A stretch of 64,000 nucleotides of DNA from Pseudomonadota bacterium (GTDB taxonomy: Bacteria; Myxococcota_A; UBA796; CAJQPC01): NCBI GenBank assembly GCA_024228935.1, contig JAAESX010000037.1, positions 62,001-126,000 of the forward strand. The letters run 5' to 3'. The position numbers and the translations under genes are program-made. This document shows positions 36,078-43,258 of this stretch, piece after piece. The notes under the pieces were generated by a model. It searched no databases. It was given only the letters and a program-made list of their open reading frames with translations, and was not told the DNA's origin. How positions within the stretch are numbered: the first letter of the stretch is position 1; each line of letters begins with the position of its first letter.

Positions 36078-36549
36078 TCTCGGTCCGCATGCGGTCCTCG
36101 CACGGCGTCACGTGCGTCGTGCATGACGCGCACGAGCTGGCCTCGCACTCGGGCCGATGCTGGGTCCGTAGCGTCACGACGGGCACGTCCGCGCGGCGGA
36201 TCACGTACTCGCTGACCGACCCGAGCAGAAGCCGCCGTGCGCCGGTCCGGCCGTGGGTGCCGATCACGACCATCTCGGCGTCGCCGACGGCGTCGAGGAT
36301 CGTGGGGCTCGGGCCTCCATGCCGCGTCTCCACCTGGGTGGGCACGGTGGTGCGGCGGGACAGGTCGCGCAGCAGGTCGTCGGACTCGGCGTCGAGCCGC
36401 TCCTGGGCGTCGGGGCCGCTGCCGCCTGGGGGCTGAGTGATGTGGAGGAGGCGGAGCTCCGTGCCCAGGCGTCGAGCCAGCTCGTCTGCGCGGTCGACCA
36501 GGCCGCGGCTGCAGTCCGAGAAGTCGACGGGAACGAGGATATGGGTCAT
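36067..36549 (-). CDS. Universal stress protein (UspA family)
   Basis: 160 residues: ILVPVDFSDCSRGLV at the N-terminus, and the ATP-binding motif GTHGRTGARRLLLGSVSEYV followed by ADVPVVTLR at the C-terminal end of the fold. The G-2x-G-9x-G(S/T) pattern indicates an ATP-binding Usp. A Cys-rich tail (CEASSCASCTTHVTPC) follows; that is unusual and could bind metal or respond to redox state. Usp proteins support survival under energy or oxidative stress. The ATG has AGGAG 5 nt upstream. It is divergent from the rhodanese gene across a promoter region with two dyads. Confidence 0.9.
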   Translation of the reverse strand: MTHILVPVDFSDCSRGLVDRADELARRLGTELRLLHITQPPGGSGPDAQERLDAESDDLLRDLSRRTTVPTQVETRHGGPSPTILDAVGDAEMVVIGTHGRTGARRLLLGSVSEYVIRRADVPVVTLRTQHRPECEASSCASCTTHVTPCEDRMRTETTG

Positions 36550-36574
36550 GAGTTCTCCTGTTGAGATGGGGAGT

Positions 36575-36600
36575 CTTCAGCTACTGAAGGTGTGTCACAC
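36575..36600. promoter_or_regulatory. Two adjacent dyads in the Usp/rhodanese divergent promoter
   Basis: CTTCAG-CTA-CTGAAG (36575-36589) is followed at once by GTGTG-T-CACAC (36590-36600). Both lie between the divergent starts at 36549 and 36637. They are plausible operators shared by the two stress-related genes. They are not canonical FNR or CRP boxes. Confidence 0.4.
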
Positions 36601-36636
36601 TTTTGGGGGGCGAAGGCCCTTGTCGTGGGAGGCGAC

Positions 36637-37134
36637 ATGCAGACGCGAGCCGTGAGAGACCTGTTCCACGAGCTGGGCAAGGTCACCATCGTCGACGTTC
36701 GGACCCCGTTCGAGTACGCCGGCGGCCACATCACCGGGGCGATCAACATGCCGCCCGGGGCGCTTCGTCCGGACGAACTGACTGGCGAGGTCTGGGTGGT
36801 CTGCCGGTCGGGAGCGCGGTCGACGCGGGCTGCCGAGCAGCTCGAGGAGGCGGGCGTGTCCGTCACCAACGTCATGGGCGGCATGCTCGCCTGGCGGGCC
36901 GAGGGGCACCCGGTCGAGGGCGGCGTCAGCCCACGGCTTCTGCTGTGGCCACTGGTCGCTTCGCTGACGCTCGGCCTCGCGCCGTTCACGCCCGAGCCGC
37001 ACATCGTGGGCAAGCTGAAGTGGATCGCCGGGGGCGCCCACGGGATGGGGCTGATGGACTGGGGCGATCTCCTGATGCACGGGGCTCCGTTCGTGTGGCT
37101 GGGCTGGGCGCTGGTCAGACTCCTGCGGCGCTGA
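36637..37134 (+). CDS. Rhodanese domain fused to a membrane anchor
   Basis: 165 residues from ATG 36637 (GGAGG 5 nt upstream). The rhodanese fold has VDVRTPFEYAGGHITGAINM and the active-site loop CRSGARST with Cys56, then VTNVMGGMLAWRAEG. After residue 95 come hydrophobic segments (LLLWPLVASLTLGLAPF, LLMHGAPFVWLGWALVRLL). The enzyme family transfers sulfane sulfur, for example from thiosulfate or persulfide, and here would sit on the inner membrane. A GTG at 36592 is possible but has no better ribosome site. The last 20 bp overlap the convergent sigma-factor gene. Confidence 0.85.
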   Translation: MQTRAVRDLFHELGKVTIVDVRTPFEYAGGHITGAINMPPGALRPDELTGEVWVVCRSGARSTRAAEQLEEAGVSVTNVMGGMLAWRAEGHPVEGGVSPRLLLWPLVASLTLGLAPFTPEPHIVGKLKWIAGGAHGMGLMDWGDLLMHGAPFVWLGWALVRLLRR

Positions 37135-37657
37135 GCTCCTCGCGCAGCTTCTTGCGAGCGCGTGACAGTCGGGTCCGCACTGCGCCGTGGGTCATCCCGA
37201 CGCGCTCGGCGACCTCGTTGGCCTTCCAGCCCTCGACGTCGGCGAGGATGATCAGCGATCGGTCCCGGGCGTCCAGCGACTCCATCGCGGCAACCAGGTG
37301 CTCGGCGAGCTCCAGCCGGTTGGCCTCGAGCTCCGGGCTCCCCTCGGCCAGCGGCTCAGTCTCGCGGTCGTGCCATCCGGGGTCGTTCTTCCGACCTCGC
37401 CGCATCCGCCCACAGGCCGTCACGACCATGCGGGAGAGCCACGAATCGATGCGGCCATCCCCTCGAAACTGTTCGAGGTTCGTCGCGGCCGACAGCAGCG
37501 CGTCCTGGACGGCGTCCTCGGCGTCGACCTCGTCCCGGCAGGACCGGCGAGCGACGCTCATGAGCCGGTCGCCGAAGCAACGCGTCATGCGGTCGATGGC
37601 GGCGAGGTCTCCTCGGTTCGCGAGGACGGCCAGCTCATCGGGGTCGCACAGGTCCAC
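37115..37657 (-). CDS. ECF-type RNA polymerase sigma factor
   Basis: 180 residues. Region 2 is DAEDAVQDALLSAATNLEQF with WLSRMVVTACGRMRR, and region 4 is LDARDRSLIILADVEGWKAN then EVAERVGMTHGAVRTRLSRA. These are the two helical domains of an extracytoplasmic-function sigma factor. No anti-sigma gene follows, so its control is unclear. Start GTG 37657 fits the TAGAGA box 6 nt upstream. It lies just downstream of the surface-protein operon and may direct envelope-stress expression; this is inferred from position only. Confidence 0.85.
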   Translation of the reverse strand: MDLCDPDELAVLANRGDLAAIDRMTRCFGDRLMSVARRSCRDEVDAEDAVQDALLSAATNLEQFRGDGRIDSWLSRMVVTACGRMRRGRKNDPGWHDRETEPLAEGSPELEANRLELAEHLVAAMESLDARDRSLIILADVEGWKANEVAERVGMTHGAVRTRLSRARKKLREELSAAGV

Positions 37658-37663
37658 GAACCC

Positions 37664-37669
37664 TCTCTA
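37664..37669 (-). promoter_or_regulatory. Possible -10 box TAGAGA, leaderless spacing
   Basis: TAGAGA on the minus strand ends 6 nt before the GTG at 37657, in the 17-nt gap after the peptidase gene. Confidence 0.4.
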
Positions 37670-37674
37670 TCCGG

Positions 37675-38427
37675 TCAGTCGAGGACGCTGCGCGGGTCGT
37701 GCACCGCGTCGAAGCTCTGGGCTGCGATGCAGGGGTCCAACGCATCCGAGGTCCCGAGCTCCCAGTGCAGGTGTCGGGTGTCGCTTCGGCCCGAGTTGCC
37801 CATCTCGCCGAGGTCGTCGTCGCGCGCCACGACGTCGCCGACCTGGACCCCGATCTCGTCCATGTGGGCGTAGCGCGTGTGGATCTGGTTGCCGTGGTCG
37901 AGCACCACGTGGTTGCCCCAGCCGGCGCCGCACTCGCGCGAGAGCTGGTTGCTTCCGAACAGCGTGCTCTGCGGGCAGCCGAGGCGGACGTAGGCGACGG
38001 TGCCGTCCGCAGCGGCGACGACGGGGACGACGTGCTCGTCGGTGTCCTCGTGGATCAGGTCGAGGCCCTCATGGCTCGCGGCCTGCCCTGGCGTGCCCGA
38101 GAACTCGGCGGTCGAGGTGTACCCCGACGGCAGCTGCCAGGTCATGGACGCCGAGCCGCCCGGCCGGCCACCCGCCGCGGTCTGGATCGGCGCCGACTCC
38201 TCCTCCTCCGAGGTGTAGTCAGGGCAGGGGACGTCCGTGTCCGCGTCCGTGTCCGCGTCGCTGTCCGCGTCGCTGTCGGCATCGCTGTCCGCGTCCGTGT
38301 CCGAGTCGCTGTCAGCGTCGGTGTCCGTGTCCGACTCGACGGCCGAGTCCAAGGTCTGTTGGGGCCCCGGCGGGTTCCGGGCGTCCTGGGGCAGCCGGTC
38401 GATGCAAGCGAGGGCGAGGAGCAACAT
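37675..38427 (-). CDS. M23/LytM metallopeptidase lipoprotein with Ser-Asp linker
   Basis: 250 residues. Signal MLLLALACID (lipobox Cys8), then a low-complexity Asp/Ser/Ala/Thr linker (about 31-66, repeated DSDAD). The catalytic domain has SHEGLDL (His119, Asp123) and RHLHWELG (His219, His221), the complete LytM zinc-site pattern HxxxD/HxH. Such enzymes cut peptidoglycan cross-bridges. Anchored by the lipid and extended by the acidic linker, it probably acts on the cell's own wall. It has its own -10 box (TAGAGG) 33 nt after the upstream gene. Confidence 0.88.
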   Translation of the reverse strand: MLLLALACIDRLPQDARNPPGPQQTLDSAVESDTDTDADSDSDTDADSDADSDADSDADTDADTDVPCPDYTSEEEESAPIQTAAGGRPGGSASMTWQLPSGYTSTAEFSGTPGQAASHEGLDLIHEDTDEHVVPVVAAADGTVAYVRLGCPQSTLFGSNQLSRECGAGWGNHVVLDHGNQIHTRYAHMDEIGVQVGDVVARDDDLGEMGNSGRSDTRHLHWELGTSDALDPCIAAQSFDAVHDPRSVLD

Positions 38428-38433
38428 GCGCGC

Positions 38434-38439
38434 CCTCTA
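38434..38439 (-). promoter_or_regulatory. Possible -10 box TAGAGG, leaderless spacing
   Basis: TAGAGG on the minus strand ends 6 nt before the ATG at 38427. It supports the short lipoprotein signal of the peptidase. Confidence 0.4.
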
Positions 38440-38459
38440 TCTCGCCGGGTCCGAGGCGC

Positions 38460-39485
38460 TCAGCGGCCGGCGAGCTTCCCCATCGAGTAGCCGCGCGAGT
38501 AGCCCTTCTCCTCGGCGGCCTTCTTCTCCTTCTTCAGGCGAGCGCGCGCTCCGAGCTCCCATCCGGCCTTGAGCCCGTCGACCCGGGCCTGCCGGAGCGA
38601 AGCGTCGCCCTTCGTCGCGGCCGTGACGAGCGCATTCACGTCCACGCGGAGCGTCTCCCCGGTCTTCGTCGCGTTGTCCCGCGCCTGTCGGTAGGCGGCG
38701 AGCACCGGCAACAGCCCCGCGCCATCGAGCTCGGTGTGGGCAGCCTCGCTGCAGGAGAAGCAGGTCTTCGCGGCCTCGTACCGGCGCTCGCGGATCATGT
38801 TCGCCGTCACCGCCTCGCGCCCGAAGTGGTCGTTGCAGAACCCACCCTTGCAGCCCGGACAGCTGTTGCTGCTCGCGAAGATGCCCTTGAGCGACTTGCC
38901 GCAGCCGGGGTGCAGACAGTTCTCGGAGGCGACCCGCTGTTCCTGGCTCATCTCCGGCGGCGTCCGAGCGTCCCACTCCTTCGCCGAGATCCAGAAGCGC
39001 ACCTTGTTCAGCAGCTTGCCCCACAGCTCGGCGTCCGGTGTCGCCACGCTCAGGATCTCGGCCGTGCCGGTGACCCGCGTGTCGTCGCCGCGGGTCGGCT
39101 TCGGGTTCGCGGTCGTCGGGATGAACGCTCGGCTGGCCTCGAGCTTCAGCACCTCGCCGTCGCTCTTCGCCGTCGTGATGGCGTCCAACGGGACCACCGC
39201 TTTCAGCGCGACGTCCTGGCCGTCCTTCAGCCCGACAGCGATCAGGTAGCAGCGCGTCAGGGCCAGGAACCCGTCGCCGTCCATGAACATCATCTTCTTG
39301 TCGTTGTAGGCGACGAGCGGATCGGCCAGGTCCGACTGGAGGATCGACAGCTCCTTGAGCGCCTCGGTCGTGAGGCACCGCATCCGCTTGGTCCAGCCCT
39401 CGTCGGTGAACGAGAAGAAGGTGCGATCACCGGTCTCGCGGGTGGCCTTGTCGAAGGCCTCGCGGATGAGCTTTTCAGGGTCCAT
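38460..39485 (-). CDS. Cytoplasmic protein with Cys-rich metal-binding segment, unknown function
   Basis: 341 residues without signal peptide or membrane segment. The N-terminal half resembles a PH-like or small beta domain (DKKMMFMDGDGFLALTRCYL, VALKAVVPLDAITTAK). The middle has paired cysteines: CLHPGCGKSL, NSCPGCKGGFC, NDHFGRE and CFSCSEAAH, which would bind zinc (about 170-250). The C-terminal part is helical and basic. Its start overlaps the upstream lipoprotein gene by 11 nt, so it is translated with the surface-protein operon. It could be a cytoplasmic regulator or assembly factor; this is not established. Confidence 0.62.
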   Translation of the reverse strand: MDPEKLIREAFDKATRETGDRTFFSFTDEGWTKRMRCLTTEALKELSILQSDLADPLVAYNDKKMMFMDGDGFLALTRCYLIAVGLKDGQDVALKAVVPLDAITTAKSDGEVLKLEASRAFIPTTANPKPTRGDDTRVTGTAEILSVATPDAELWGKLLNKVRFWISAKEWDARTPPEMSQEQRVASENCLHPGCGKSLKGIFASSNSCPGCKGGFCNDHFGREAVTANMIRERRYEAAKTCFSCSEAAHTELDGAGLLPVLAAYRQARDNATKTGETLRVDVNALVTAATKGDASLRQARVDGLKAGWELGARARLKKEKKAAEEKGYSRGYSMGKLAGR

Positions 39486-39852
39486 CGGTCTTCTCCTTGT
39501 TCAGCACGGTGTCGATGCGGGGGTCCACCGAGCCGAGCTCGCGAGCCCGCTTCATCGTGGCGGTCGCGTCGTCCCCGTTCCGGTCGAGCGCGATGCCGTA
39601 CAGCACGTGCACGCGGGCGTTCTCGGGGTCGGTCTTCGCCGCCATCCCGCACGCCATCTTGGCCTGCACCCAGGCGTTGCCCTGCGAGAACAGCTCGCAG
39701 TCGTTCGTGGGACTGATCCCGCCGGACAGATTCTTCGGGACCAGCGGCGGCGGGATGGAGACGGGCTCCACCTGCGGCTCCTGGTGGACCTCGGGTGCCG
39801 CCTCGACGACCGTCGGCTCGGGCTCGCCGAAGCACGCCAGCATCCAGATCAC
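39475..39852 (-). CDS. Small lipoprotein with TPR-like segment
   Basis: 125 residues: MIWMLACFGEPE (lipobox Cys7), a Pro/Val/Glu-rich linker (about 12-40), then DCELFSQGNAWVQAKMACGM and NARVHVLYGIALDRNGDDA, which look like one or two tetratricopeptide helices. Start and stop overlap both neighbours (ATGA with the FG-GAP gene, 11 nt with the Cys-rich gene). It may bind another envelope protein. No family match was recognised. Confidence 0.6.
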   Translation of the reverse strand: MIWMLACFGEPEPTVVEAAPEVHQEPQVEPVSIPPPLVPKNLSGGISPTNDCELFSQGNAWVQAKMACGMAAKTDPENARVHVLYGIALDRNGDDATATMKRARELGSVDPRIDTVLNKEKTDGP

Positions 39853-41564
39853 AGACCCTCCATCACCAGTGCCGCCCCGCTGCCTTCATACAACGCGGCG
39901 CCGATGACGAGGTCGGGCTTTCCATCTCCGGTCACGTCCATCCCGCCGTCGAGGTCCCAGGCGACGTAGTCGTTGATGTTCGAGCCGACGAGCACGCGGT
40001 CGGCGTCCCCCACATCGACCGTTCCGGACCCGTCGAGGAAGACGTAGACGGCGCCCCGGTAGTCGTCGACGACGTAGCTGCCGACGGCCAGATCGCTGTG
40101 GCCGTCCCCGTCGAGATCGGCGCCCCCGACGCTGCGCCCGAGCTGCTGGGCCGCGTCGCCGTAGAGCGTCCAGGCCGCGGTGCCCGAGCCGCCGAGGTAG
40201 AGCGTGGCCATGCCGGCGTAGCTCGAGTAGCCGAAGCCCCCGGCCAGCACGTCGTCCAGGCCGTCGCCGTCGACGTCGCCGACGTTGCTGTTCCGCTCGC
40301 CCAGGTAGCTGTTGGCGTACGAGCCGGTGAGGACCGTCTCGGCGTCTCCGGGCATCGTCAGGTTCGAGCCGCTGGTGTTCGAGACCACGTACATCGAGCC
40401 GGCTGCGCTGGAGCCGTAGCCGCCGACCAGCAGCTCCTCGACGCCGTCGCCGTCCCAGTCGATGCGGCTGCACTCGCTGCGGTACAGGTCGTTGTTGTCG
40501 CTCGCGATCTTCCAGGCGACCGTCTCGCCGCTGGAGATCGGTCCGTCGTAGACCCACACGCCGTAGCCGTACGTGCTGGCGACCAGGTCGTCCTGCCCGT
40601 CGGCGTCGGCGTCCATGCCCAGGACACCGACCGCCAGCTGCATCGAGTCGGTCGTCCCGCGCAGCACGCTCGAGGCGTCCGTCGCCGCGAACGAGCCGGT
40701 CCGCAGGCCCGAGAAGATGTAGGCGGCGCCCCGGTTTCCGTCGTTCTGCGAGCCGGCGACGATCAGGTCCTGGACGCCGTCGCCGTCCAGGTCGCCGTGG
40801 CTCAGGTACGCGCCGGTGTAGTCGCCGCTGGCCTCGCCCTCGACCTCGAGGTCGGCGAGCGACAGGTCCGTGTCCTCGGTCCAGCCGGACCGCAGCATCC
40901 ACGCCATCTCGCCGGTCGGTCCGCCCACGGCGATCTCGGCGAACCCGTCGCTGTCCGTGTCCGGCACGATGTGGACCGCGCGGCCAGCCCAGTCGGTGCC
41001 GCGGTGGGCGACCGCGTCGTCCGCCTCGGCGTCCTCGTCGATCGTGCCGTCGCAGTCCTGGTCGATGCCGTCGCCGAGCCACTCCAGGGCCCGAGGGTGT
41101 CGCGTCGCGTCGCTGTCGTCGCAGTCCGTGCCCGCCTCGCCGATGGGCGGCGTGCCGCCGAACCCGTCGCCGTCGAGATCGATGGTGCACAGGTGGGTCT
41201 CTCGCCAGGCCGCGCCGGGGTGGACGCGCGCCTCGTCCGGGTCGCAGTCGTCCATGTCCCACGAGCCGTCGCCGTCGCTGTCGAACGGTCCCGTGTCGAC
41301 GGGCGGGTCGGTCTCCCCGGTCTCGCCTGTGTGTCCTGTCTCGCCTGTGTGTCCGGTCTCGCCGGTCTCGACGAGCGGGTCGCTGTCGACGCTGTCGCCG
41401 ATGAACGGCTCACTGTCGACCGGGTCGCTGCAGTCCGCGGACCCCGCACAGCCCGGGTCCCGGCAGTCGAAGAGTCCGTTGGCGTCGTTGTCGGCGCCGT
41501 CGGTGCACTCGCCGGGCGAGTCACCCTCGACGCCTCCGCAGGCCAGGAGCAGGAGCCAGCTCAC
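39849..41564 (-). CDS. FG-GAP propeller lipoprotein with Thr-Gly-Glu tract
   Basis: 571 residues. Signal MSWLLLLACGG (Cys9), a Cys/Asp motif ECTDGADNDANGLFDCRDPGC, a TGETGHTG-type low-complexity tract, MopE-like DCDPDEARVHPGAAW and DCDDSDATRHP, then FG-GAP/VCBS repeats (HGDLDGDGVQDLIVAG, DLDGDGHSDLAVGSY, DVTGDGKPDLVIGAA). The Asp-rich loops probably bind calcium and stabilise a seven-bladed propeller displayed on the surface. A close paralogue lies immediately upstream (41561-43258), overlapping by ATGA. A role in adhesion or substrate binding is inferred from the fold only. Confidence 0.83.
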   Translation of the reverse strand: MSWLLLLACGGVEGDSPGECTDGADNDANGLFDCRDPGCAGSADCSDPVDSEPFIGDSVDSDPLVETGETGHTGETGHTGETGETDPPVDTGPFDSDGDGSWDMDDCDPDEARVHPGAAWRETHLCTIDLDGDGFGGTPPIGEAGTDCDDSDATRHPRALEWLGDGIDQDCDGTIDEDAEADDAVAHRGTDWAGRAVHIVPDTDSDGFAEIAVGGPTGEMAWMLRSGWTEDTDLSLADLEVEGEASGDYTGAYLSHGDLDGDGVQDLIVAGSQNDGNRGAAYIFSGLRTGSFAATDASSVLRGTTDSMQLAVGVLGMDADADGQDDLVASTYGYGVWVYDGPISSGETVAWKIASDNNDLYRSECSRIDWDGDGVEELLVGGYGSSAAGSMYVVSNTSGSNLTMPGDAETVLTGSYANSYLGERNSNVGDVDGDGLDDVLAGGFGYSSYAGMATLYLGGSGTAAWTLYGDAAQQLGRSVGGADLDGDGHSDLAVGSYVVDDYRGAVYVFLDGSGTVDVGDADRVLVGSNINDYVAWDLDGGMDVTGDGKPDLVIGAALYEGSGAALVMEGL

Positions 41565-43258
41565 CAGATGAAGGTCTCGCCGTGGAGCGCTTCGCCCTCG
41601 CTGGCTTCGCCGTGGGTCCGCTGCCAGCCGCTGGCTGCGAAGTTGGCCTGTCCGTCGCCGTTCACGTCGCCCAGGAAGGTCAGGCCTTCGCCGAAGAACG
41701 TGTCGCTGCCGTCGTCGTTCAGGGTCAGGCCGGCGTCGCCGTCCGTCACCGTGCCCGACAGCCCGTCGTCGTACGCGAAGACGTACCCGTAGGCGCCGGC
41801 GCCCACCAGCAGCTCGGCGCGGCCGTCGCCGTCCAGGTCGCCGCCCGCCACGCCGGCCCCGACATAGGTCGTGACGTCGCCGCCTTCGATGGTCAGGTGT
41901 GCGACGTCGTCGACGCTTCCGTCGCCGGTGCCGCCCAGCATCAGGTACGCGGCGCCGGTGTTGCTGCCGCCCGCGATGCTCGCGCCCAGCAGCACGTCGT
42001 CCAGGCCGTCGCCGTCGTAGTCGCCGACGCCCGCGGCCTGCTCACCCATCCAGGCGTAGCCGCCGTCCTCGGGGCCTCCCCAGGTGATGTCGGCGTCCGC
42101 CACGGCGAGTCCCTCGCCGGTCACGCCGCCCTCGAAGACCCAGGCGGTTCCCTGCCAGCCCTGCTCGTACATGTAGGAGATCAGGACCTCGTTCAGGCCG
42201 TCGCCGTCCAGGTCGCCGGCCTCCCAGACCTCCATGCCGCCCCAGCCGTCGTTGGCCGAGTGACGGACGCTCAGGACCGCCTCGTCGCCGGGCTCGCCGC
42301 CGATGAGCGAGCCGCCGGGAAGGACCCAGACGGTGGGGTCCGCGACGCCCTGGGCCCCCATCGCCAGGTCATCGATGCCGTCGCCGTCGGTGTCGCCGAG
42401 GCCGCTCAGGGTCTCGCCCAGCTCGTCGTTGTCCTCGCTTCCCCGCCAGCTCAAGAGATCGGCGTACTCCAGGCTTCCCGTGTCGGTCCCAGTGACGATG
42501 CCGACCCAGCCGCGGTTGTCGTTGCCGGCGCCGGTGTCCTCGTACCGGGCCCCGATCAGCACGTCGCCCAGGCCGTCGCCGTCGAAGTCGCCCGCGCCCA
42601 GCGCCTGGCCGACGCCGTCGTAGTTGCTGCCGACGAGCATCGTGTACCCGGCCGAGATGTCCACCGTGCCGCCGGTCAGGCCGTCGAGCACGTACAGCTG
42701 GGCGGTCTTGCCTTCGTCGCCGGACAGCGCGATGCCGGGCAGACCGTCGCCGTCGCGGTCCGGCACAGCGACCAGGTTCTTGCCCATGCGGTCGTTGTTG
42801 CCGCCGACCAGCGTGGCCCAGGGGGACTCCATGACGAGCTCGTCGGTGTCGCCGTCGCAGTCGTTGTCGACGCCGTCGTCCCACTCGAAGCCCAACGGGC
42901 TGATGTTCGGGTCGTCGGGGGCGCAGTCGTCCTCGTCGGGCACGCCGTCGCCGTCGGTGTCGGTGCCCGGGACGACCTCGCCGGTGTCACCGGTCTCGCC
43001 CGTGTGGCCTGTCTCGCCCGTCTCGCCGCCGGTCTCGATGGGTCCGGTCTCGCCGGTCTCGCCGCCGGTGTCCACGGAGTCCAGCGGCGGGGACTCCCAC
43101 ACGGTGCTCTCGCCGTCGGTGCAGTCGGGCGAGAACTCGCAGCCCGGGTCGCGGCAGTCGGCGACGCCGTTGTTGTCGTTGTCCTTGCCGTCGGTGCACT
43201 CGCCGGCCTCGTCGCCTTCGATGTCGCCGCAGCCCAACAGGAAGATCAGTCGAAGCAT
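41561..43258 (-). CDS. FG-GAP propeller lipoprotein, paralogue of the downstream gene
   Basis: 565 residues starting MLRLIFLLGCGDIEGDEAG. The order matches its downstream neighbour: ECTDGKDNDNNGVADCRDPGC, a TGETGHTGETGDTG tract, DGDGVPDEDDCAPDDP, then FG-GAP repeats (DFDGDGLGDVLIGARY, DLDGDGLNEVLISYMY, DYDGDGLDDVLLGASI, DVNGDGQANFAASGW). Tandem duplication of the pair is likely. The start codon lies inside the last 13 bp of the upstream Ig-repeat gene, so the operon is translated by overlap. A longer reading frame upstream is only the antiphase of that gene. Confidence 0.83.
   Translation of the reverse strand: MLRLIFLLGCGDIEGDEAGECTDGKDNDNNGVADCRDPGCEFSPDCTDGESTVWESPPLDSVDTGGETGETGPIETGGETGETGHTGETGDTGEVVPGTDTDGDGVPDEDDCAPDDPNISPLGFEWDDGVDNDCDGDTDELVMESPWATLVGGNNDRMGKNLVAVPDRDGDGLPGIALSGDEGKTAQLYVLDGLTGGTVDISAGYTMLVGSNYDGVGQALGAGDFDGDGLGDVLIGARYEDTGAGNDNRGWVGIVTGTDTGSLEYADLLSWRGSEDNDELGETLSGLGDTDGDGIDDLAMGAQGVADPTVWVLPGGSLIGGEPGDEAVLSVRHSANDGWGGMEVWEAGDLDGDGLNEVLISYMYEQGWQGTAWVFEGGVTGEGLAVADADITWGGPEDGGYAWMGEQAAGVGDYDGDGLDDVLLGASIAGGSNTGAAYLMLGGTGDGSVDDVAHLTIEGGDVTTYVGAGVAGGDLDGDGRAELLVGAGAYGYVFAYDDGLSGTVTDGDAGLTLNDDGSDTFFGEGLTFLGDVNGDGQANFAASGWQRTHGEASEGEALHGETFIW

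Noticed and set aside
37767..38427. Coding DNA repeat (DSDAD) as a mobile or structural element
   Set aside because: It is a low-complexity linker in the M23 lipoprotein, common in surface proteins.
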